Source of the DNA: Ensifer aridi | Lineage (GTDB): Bacteria > Pseudomonadota > Alphaproteobacteria > Rhizobiales > Rhizobiaceae | Length of the DNA stretch: 64,000 bases | Assembly (NCBI RefSeq): GCF_002078505.1 | Contig: NZ_LUAV01000035.1 | Coordinates: 62,001 to 126,000 of the forward strand | Reading direction: 5' to 3' | Shown here: positions 60,687 through 64,000 of the stretch, piece after piece | Position numbering within the stretch: the first letter of the stretch is position 1 | Layout: each line of letters begins with the position of its first letter | Made by a program: the position numbers and the translations under genes | Notes under the pieces: generated by a model | Told to the model about the DNA's origin: nothing | Databases searched by the model: none | The model's input: the letters and a program-made list of their open reading frames with translations, nothing else

Positions 60687-61889
60687 ATGGCGTATTCCGC
60701 TCTGGAGCCGCATGAGGTCCCGCCCCGCATGACGGGGGAGGTGGCAGCAATCCCCGGGGAGCCCGGCCGGTACGAGGCTTTTCTTCCCTCGCCCTCGGTG
60801 CAAAACCATGCAGCAAATCTCGGCTTTCTTCCCGACGGCGCCTTGAGCTGCGTCTGGTTCGGCGGAACGATGGAGGGGATGGGCGACATCTCCGTTTACA
60901 TGTCGCGGCTGGAGCCCGGTACAAGCCGTTGGTCCGACCCGGAAAAGATGTCAGACGATCGGGAAAAGTCAGAGCAAAATCCGCTCATCTTTACGGCACC
61001 CGACGGGCGCGTGTGGCTGCTCTTCACCTCACAAACCTCCGGCAACCAGGACGGGGCCGTGGTCAAACGCCGGATTTCCGCCGATGGCGGCAAGTCCTTC
61101 GGCCCGGCGGACGTGCTTTGCGACATTCCCGGAACTTTCGTGCGCCAGCCGGTCGTCGTGAATGGCGCCGGCAACTGGCTGCTGCCGGTCTTCCGCTGCG
61201 TGAGCCAGCCCGGGCGGCGCTGGACCGGCGACGTCGACCGTGCGGCCGTCCTGATTTCGCGCGACGAAGGCAAGAGCTGGACGATGGAGGAGGTTCCGGA
61301 CAGTATAGGTGCGGTGCACATGAGCATCGTGCCGAGCGGTGGTGACGCCATGGTTGCCTTCTACCGCAACCGCTTCGCGACCAATGTTCTCAGCAGTCGC
61401 TCGCAGAATGGCGGGCTGCACTGGACGCCGCCCGAGCCCGTGGATCTGCCCAACAACAACTCCTCGATCCAGGCGGTGCGCCTGAAAAACGGCGCGATCG
61501 CAATGGTTTACAACCACAGCAATGCATCCACGTCGGATGCGCGCCGCCACTCGCTCTATGACGAGATCGAGGGTGAGGGCGGGGAGGTCAGCGGCACTTC
61601 AGGCGAGGCGATCGCCTCCGCTCGTCCGGCCGTCTGGGGCGTTCCCCGGGCGCCGCTCAGCCTCGCGTTTTCGACGGATAACGGGCGGTCTTTCCCGCGC
61701 CGCATCGATCTCGACACCGGCGACGGCTTCTGCCTCAGCAACAATTCCAAAGACTCGCTCAACCGCGAATTTTCCTATCCGTCGATCGTCGAGGACGGCG
61801 AGGGCAGGCTGCACATCGCCTACACCTATTTCCGTCGGGCGATCAAATATGTCCGGCTGGAGCCGGAGTTCTTCGAAGCGACAAGGTGA
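60687..61889 (+). CDS. BNR/sialidase-fold protein
   Basis: A 400-residue six-bladed-propeller protein of the sialidase (BNR repeat) superfamily. Four Asp boxes are visible: SADGGKSF, SRDEGKSW, SQNGGLHW and STDNGRSF. There is no signal peptide, so it should be cytoplasmic, unusual for a sialidase. The catalytic Arg triad of sialidases cannot be confirmed by eye. It is co-transcribed with the aldolase (GAGGGAGGG 7 bases before the ATG) and may cleave or isomerise a small imported ligand. Confidence 0.87.
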   Translation: MAYSALEPHEVPPRMTGEVAAIPGEPGRYEAFLPSPSVQNHAANLGFLPDGALSCVWFGGTMEGMGDISVYMSRLEPGTSRWSDPEKMSDDREKSEQNPLIFTAPDGRVWLLFTSQTSGNQDGAVVKRRISADGGKSFGPADVLCDIPGTFVRQPVVVNGAGNWLLPVFRCVSQPGRRWTGDVDRAAVLISRDEGKSWTMEEVPDSIGAVHMSIVPSGGDAMVAFYRNRFATNVLSSRSQNGGLHWTPPEPVDLPNNNSSIQAVRLKNGAIAMVYNHSNASTSDARRHSLYDEIEGEGGEVSGTSGEAIASARPAVWGVPRAPLSLAFSTDNGRSFPRRIDLDTGDGFCLSNNSKDSLNREFSYPSIVEDGEGRLHIAYTYFRRAIKYVRLEPEFFEATR

Positions 61890-61956
61890 ACTTGCGGGCA
61901 ACCGCCCCACCTTCTACTGAAGATGACAACTCTTTCGCTCGAGGTCGCGCGATCCG

Positions 61957-62009
61957 GCGGTTGCAGGACGCGGCATGCGTAGCGGCATGCCGACCCGGGC
62001 TGCAACCGC
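61957..62009. terminator. Nested hairpin after the BNR gene
   Basis: Outer arms GCGGTTGCAG (61957-61966) and its complement (62000-62009) enclose an inner pair CGGCATGC (61971-61978) and complement (61985-61992). No T-run follows, so a rho-independent terminator is possible but not typical. Confidence 0.45.
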
Positions 62010-62126
62010 GAACTTACATTTGATTTCAAACAGATATGCCTCGGTTACGAGGTGCTGCGCCCGTCGTCGAGGATCATGAAACGGCAAGGGCGGGACAGAA
62101 AATCGCGAGATGCACTTGCCATTTGA

Positions 62127-62143
62127 TGTTATCAGCGATAACA
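62127..62143. promoter_or_regulatory. Perfect 17-bp palindrome before the iron alcohol dehydrogenase gene
   Basis: TGTTATC-AGC-GATAACA lies 57 bases before the ATG at 62200. Symmetry and position suggest a repressor operator of the LacI or GntR type. No regulator gene of that kind lies next to it in the window. Confidence 0.65.
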
Positions 62144-62199
62144 ACTTTACATCTTAGTGATTGCCGTTGCCGCTGTCACGCTCAGGGAGGATCGATCGG

Positions 62200-63333
62200 A
62201 TGAACAATCTGGAAGCGCCCATTTCCATGGTGAGGCCGGGCCTGATCGAATTCGGTATAGGCGTGGCGGCGAGGCTGGGGGCATGGGCGAAGAGCAAGGG
62301 ATATCGGCGTGCTCTCGTCATCTCGGATGCCTTCAATGCGTCGCGTATCGAGGCTCTCGGGCTCGCCGGTGAGATCACCGTCTACGGCGACGTCAAGGCC
62401 GAGCCGGATACGGGTGATCTCGACCGCGTCCTTGAGGCGGCAGAGGGCGCGAATGCCGATCTCATCGTCGGTTTCGGCGGCGGCAGTGCCATGGATCTCG
62501 CCAAGCTTGCGGCGGTCCTGTCGGGATCGTCCCAACGGCTCGTCGACGTCGTCGGCGCCGGCAAGGTCGCCGGGCCAGGCAAGGCGGCGCTTGCGCAAGT
62601 GCCGACTACTTCCGGGACGGGCAGCGAAGCCGGCATCCGGGCGCTCGTCACCGACCCAGCAACAAAGGCCAAGCTGGCGGTCGAAAGCATCCATATGCTT
62701 GCCGACATGGCCGTCATCGATCCGGCTTTGACCTTTACCGTTCCGCCGAAGGTGACTGCGGCGACCGGAGTCGATGCGCTGGCGCATTGCGTCGAGGCCT
62801 TCACCAATCGCAAATCGCACGCCGCAGTCGACATCTATGCCATCGAGGGCGCGCGGCTGGTCGGGCGCTATCTCGCGCGGGCCGTGCGCGATGGCAGCGA
62901 TGCGGAGGCGCGCGCCGGGCTCTCGCTGGCCTCGCTCTACGGCGGCTATTGCCTCGGACCTGTCAACACCGCCGGCGGCCACGCCCTTGCCTATCCGCTC
63001 GGCACCCGCTGGCACGTGGCGCATGGCGCGGCCAATGCGCTGATCTTCCCGCATGTGCTCGCCTTCAACACGCCGGCGGTGCCTGAGAAGACGAAAGCGG
63101 TCCTCGATGCGCTGAACCTGCCCGTCACGGACAAGGTCGGGTCCGTGTTCGAGGGAGCTCATGCCTTCTGTGCGGCGCTCGGCATTGAAATGAAGCTGTC
63201 GGAGCTCGGCGTCCCGGCCGATGATCTCGGCACGATGGCCGACGATGCCTTTGCCATCAGACGCCTGCTCGACAACAATCCGCGCGACCTCTCGCGCGCC
63301 GACATTCTCGCGATCTACGAGGCGGCTTACTGA
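62200..63333 (+). CDS. Iron-containing alcohol dehydrogenase
   Basis: A 377-residue group III (iron-dependent) alcohol dehydrogenase. Seen: the NAD loop FGGGSAMDLAK around residue 96, PTTSGTGSEAG around residue 141, and metal ligands Asp in TGVDALAHCVEAF with His, plus later His in GGHALAYPLG and HGAANALIFP. It would interconvert an alcohol with an aldehyde or ketone. The start at 62200 follows AGGGAGG. It is 73 bp upstream of the PdxA-like gene and likely in the same transcript. Confidence 0.93.
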   Translation: MNNLEAPISMVRPGLIEFGIGVAARLGAWAKSKGYRRALVISDAFNASRIEALGLAGEITVYGDVKAEPDTGDLDRVLEAAEGANADLIVGFGGGSAMDLAKLAAVLSGSSQRLVDVVGAGKVAGPGKAALAQVPTTSGTGSEAGIRALVTDPATKAKLAVESIHMLADMAVIDPALTFTVPPKVTAATGVDALAHCVEAFTNRKSHAAVDIYAIEGARLVGRYLARAVRDGSDAEARAGLSLASLYGGYCLGPVNTAGGHALAYPLGTRWHVAHGAANALIFPHVLAFNTPAVPEKTKAVLDALNLPVTDKVGSVFEGAHAFCAALGIEMKLSELGVPADDLGTMADDAFAIRRLLDNNPRDLSRADILAIYEAAY

Positions 63334-63406
63334 TGCATGCCGCCCGGTGTGCGCACGGCTGCGGACACGCGCGGCGCCGATGAGCGTTCCTTGAGGGAGA
63401 GAAAAA

Positions 63407-64000
63407 ATGGGCAAGGAGACCCGCGTCGCAATCACGCTCGGCGATCCCGCCGGCGTCGGGCCGGAAGTCATCGTCAAGGCGCTCGCGACGCTCCCGCACA
63501 AGGAGCGCGCGAATTTCACCGTGATCGGCAATATCGAGGCGCTTGAGCGCGCCAAGCAAGCGACCGGGGTTTCCCTGGGCCTTACGACGAGCAGGACGGA
63601 TGGCGCCATTCTGGTCGAGGAGGTGCCTCTCGGCGCGGCTTTGCCGGAGATCGGCAGGGTGAGCGCCGCGGCCGGCGAAGCCTCGGTCCGCTATATTCGC
63701 CGCGCTGTCGAGATGGCGTTGGCGGGGGAGGCCGACTGCATCGTCACCGCACCGATCAACAAGGAGGCGATGAACCTCGCCGGTCATCACTTCGACGGTC
63801 ATACCGGGCTTTTGGCGCACCTGACCGGATCCAAGAGCTCCTTCATGCTGCTTGCCTCGGAGCGGCTCAACACCATCCACGTCTCGACGCATGTGTCGCT
63901 CCGCGGCGCCATCGAGCGGGCGACGGTCGAGCGGGTATTGGCGACGATCGAGGCTGGCCACAATCATTTCATGCGGCTCGGCCGGAAGCCACGCATTGCC
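63407..64000 (+). CDS. PdxA-family dehydrogenase (PdxA2-like), 3'-truncated by the window edge
   Basis: 198 codons are visible and the frame is open at the last base. Seen: LGDPAGVGPEVIVKA at the N-terminus, TAPINKEAMNLAGHHFDGHTG with the substrate and metal residues of 4-hydroxythreonine-4-phosphate dehydrogenase. GAGGGAGAG precedes the ATG. Members next to DUF1537 kinases (PdxA2) oxidise and decarboxylate 4-phospho-threonate or -erythronate to dihydroxyacetone phosphate rather than making vitamin B6. Since the DUF1537 kinase is in the same island, the catabolic role is preferred. Confidence 0.93.
   Translation, partial: MGKETRVAITLGDPAGVGPEVIVKALATLPHKERANFTVIGNIEALERAKQATGVSLGLTTSRTDGAILVEEVPLGAALPEIGRVSAAAGEASVRYIRRAVEMALAGEADCIVTAPINKEAMNLAGHHFDGHTGLLAHLTGSKSSFMLLASERLNTIHVSTHVSLRGAIERATVERVLATIEAGHNHFMRLGRKPRIA

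Overview
The window reads as a high-GC alphaproteobacterial replicon, most likely a Sinorhizobium/Ensifer species and probably a pSymB-like megaplasmid. The basis is the ehuABCD-eutABCDE ectoine locus in the arrangement known from S. meliloti, a rhizobial RIME-type palindromic repeat, DUF982 and other small rhizobial proteins, dense ABC-transporter content, and RpoE2(EcfG)-like GGAAC-N17-GTT promoters. The species call is inference. I see no rRNA, tRNA, insertion sequence, phage or CRISPR array.

Region by region. 1-5.8 kb: a P-type cation ATPase (5' end outside the window) flanked by two small proteins carrying HMA-like modules, two small rhizobial proteins and an APH-fold phosphotransferase. 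5.8-9.4 kb: an ECF41 sigma factor with its carboxymuconolactone decarboxylase partner behind a textbook ECF41 promoter, then a class III adenylate cyclase with TolB-like and TPR regions. 9.4-24.2 kb: the complete ectoine/hydroxyectoine system. The leftward genes (doeC, doeD, an MDR dehydrogenase and an Lrp/AsnC regulator) face enuR-ehuABCD-eutABCDE. Together these import ectoines and take them through N-acetyl-diaminobutyrate and diaminobutyrate to aspartate. 24.3-31 kb: a BON-domain protein and a Dpp/Opp-type importer with a fused double ATPase, preceded by tandem Zur-like boxes and followed by a C45-type acyltransferase. 31-36.6 kb: a leftward signalling operon of a c-heme DUF3365 protein, a hybrid histidine kinase, a single-domain receiver and a receiver-adenylate cyclase. 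36.9-51.6 kb: mixed accessory genes, including a VOC protein, a DapA-like enzyme, two LysE exporters with a LysG/ArgP regulator, a CPA1 antiporter, GFA and DUF427 proteins, a TetR/MFS pair with four operator palindromes, Kup, a FAD-Rieske oxidoreductase, DUF1614, DUF4142 and DUF982. 51.8-64 kb: a catabolic island made of a FadR-type regulator, a DUF1537 kinase, a DppABCDF-type importer, a DapA-like aldolase, a BNR (sialidase-fold) protein, an iron alcohol dehydrogenase and a PdxA-like dehydrogenase (3' end outside).

How the parts fit. Stress adaptation is the recurring theme: osmolyte uptake and use, K+ and Na+/H+ transport, an ECF41 circuit, and four genes behind RpoE2-like promoters. Two sections look least explained by known systems. 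One is the heme-sensor/phosphorelay/cAMP operon. The other is the 51.8-64 kb island, whose enzymes (aldolase, dehydrogenase, acid-sugar kinase, PdxA2-like oxidative decarboxylase) suggest breakdown of a sugar-acid-containing ligand to pyruvate and triose phosphate; the substrate is unknown.
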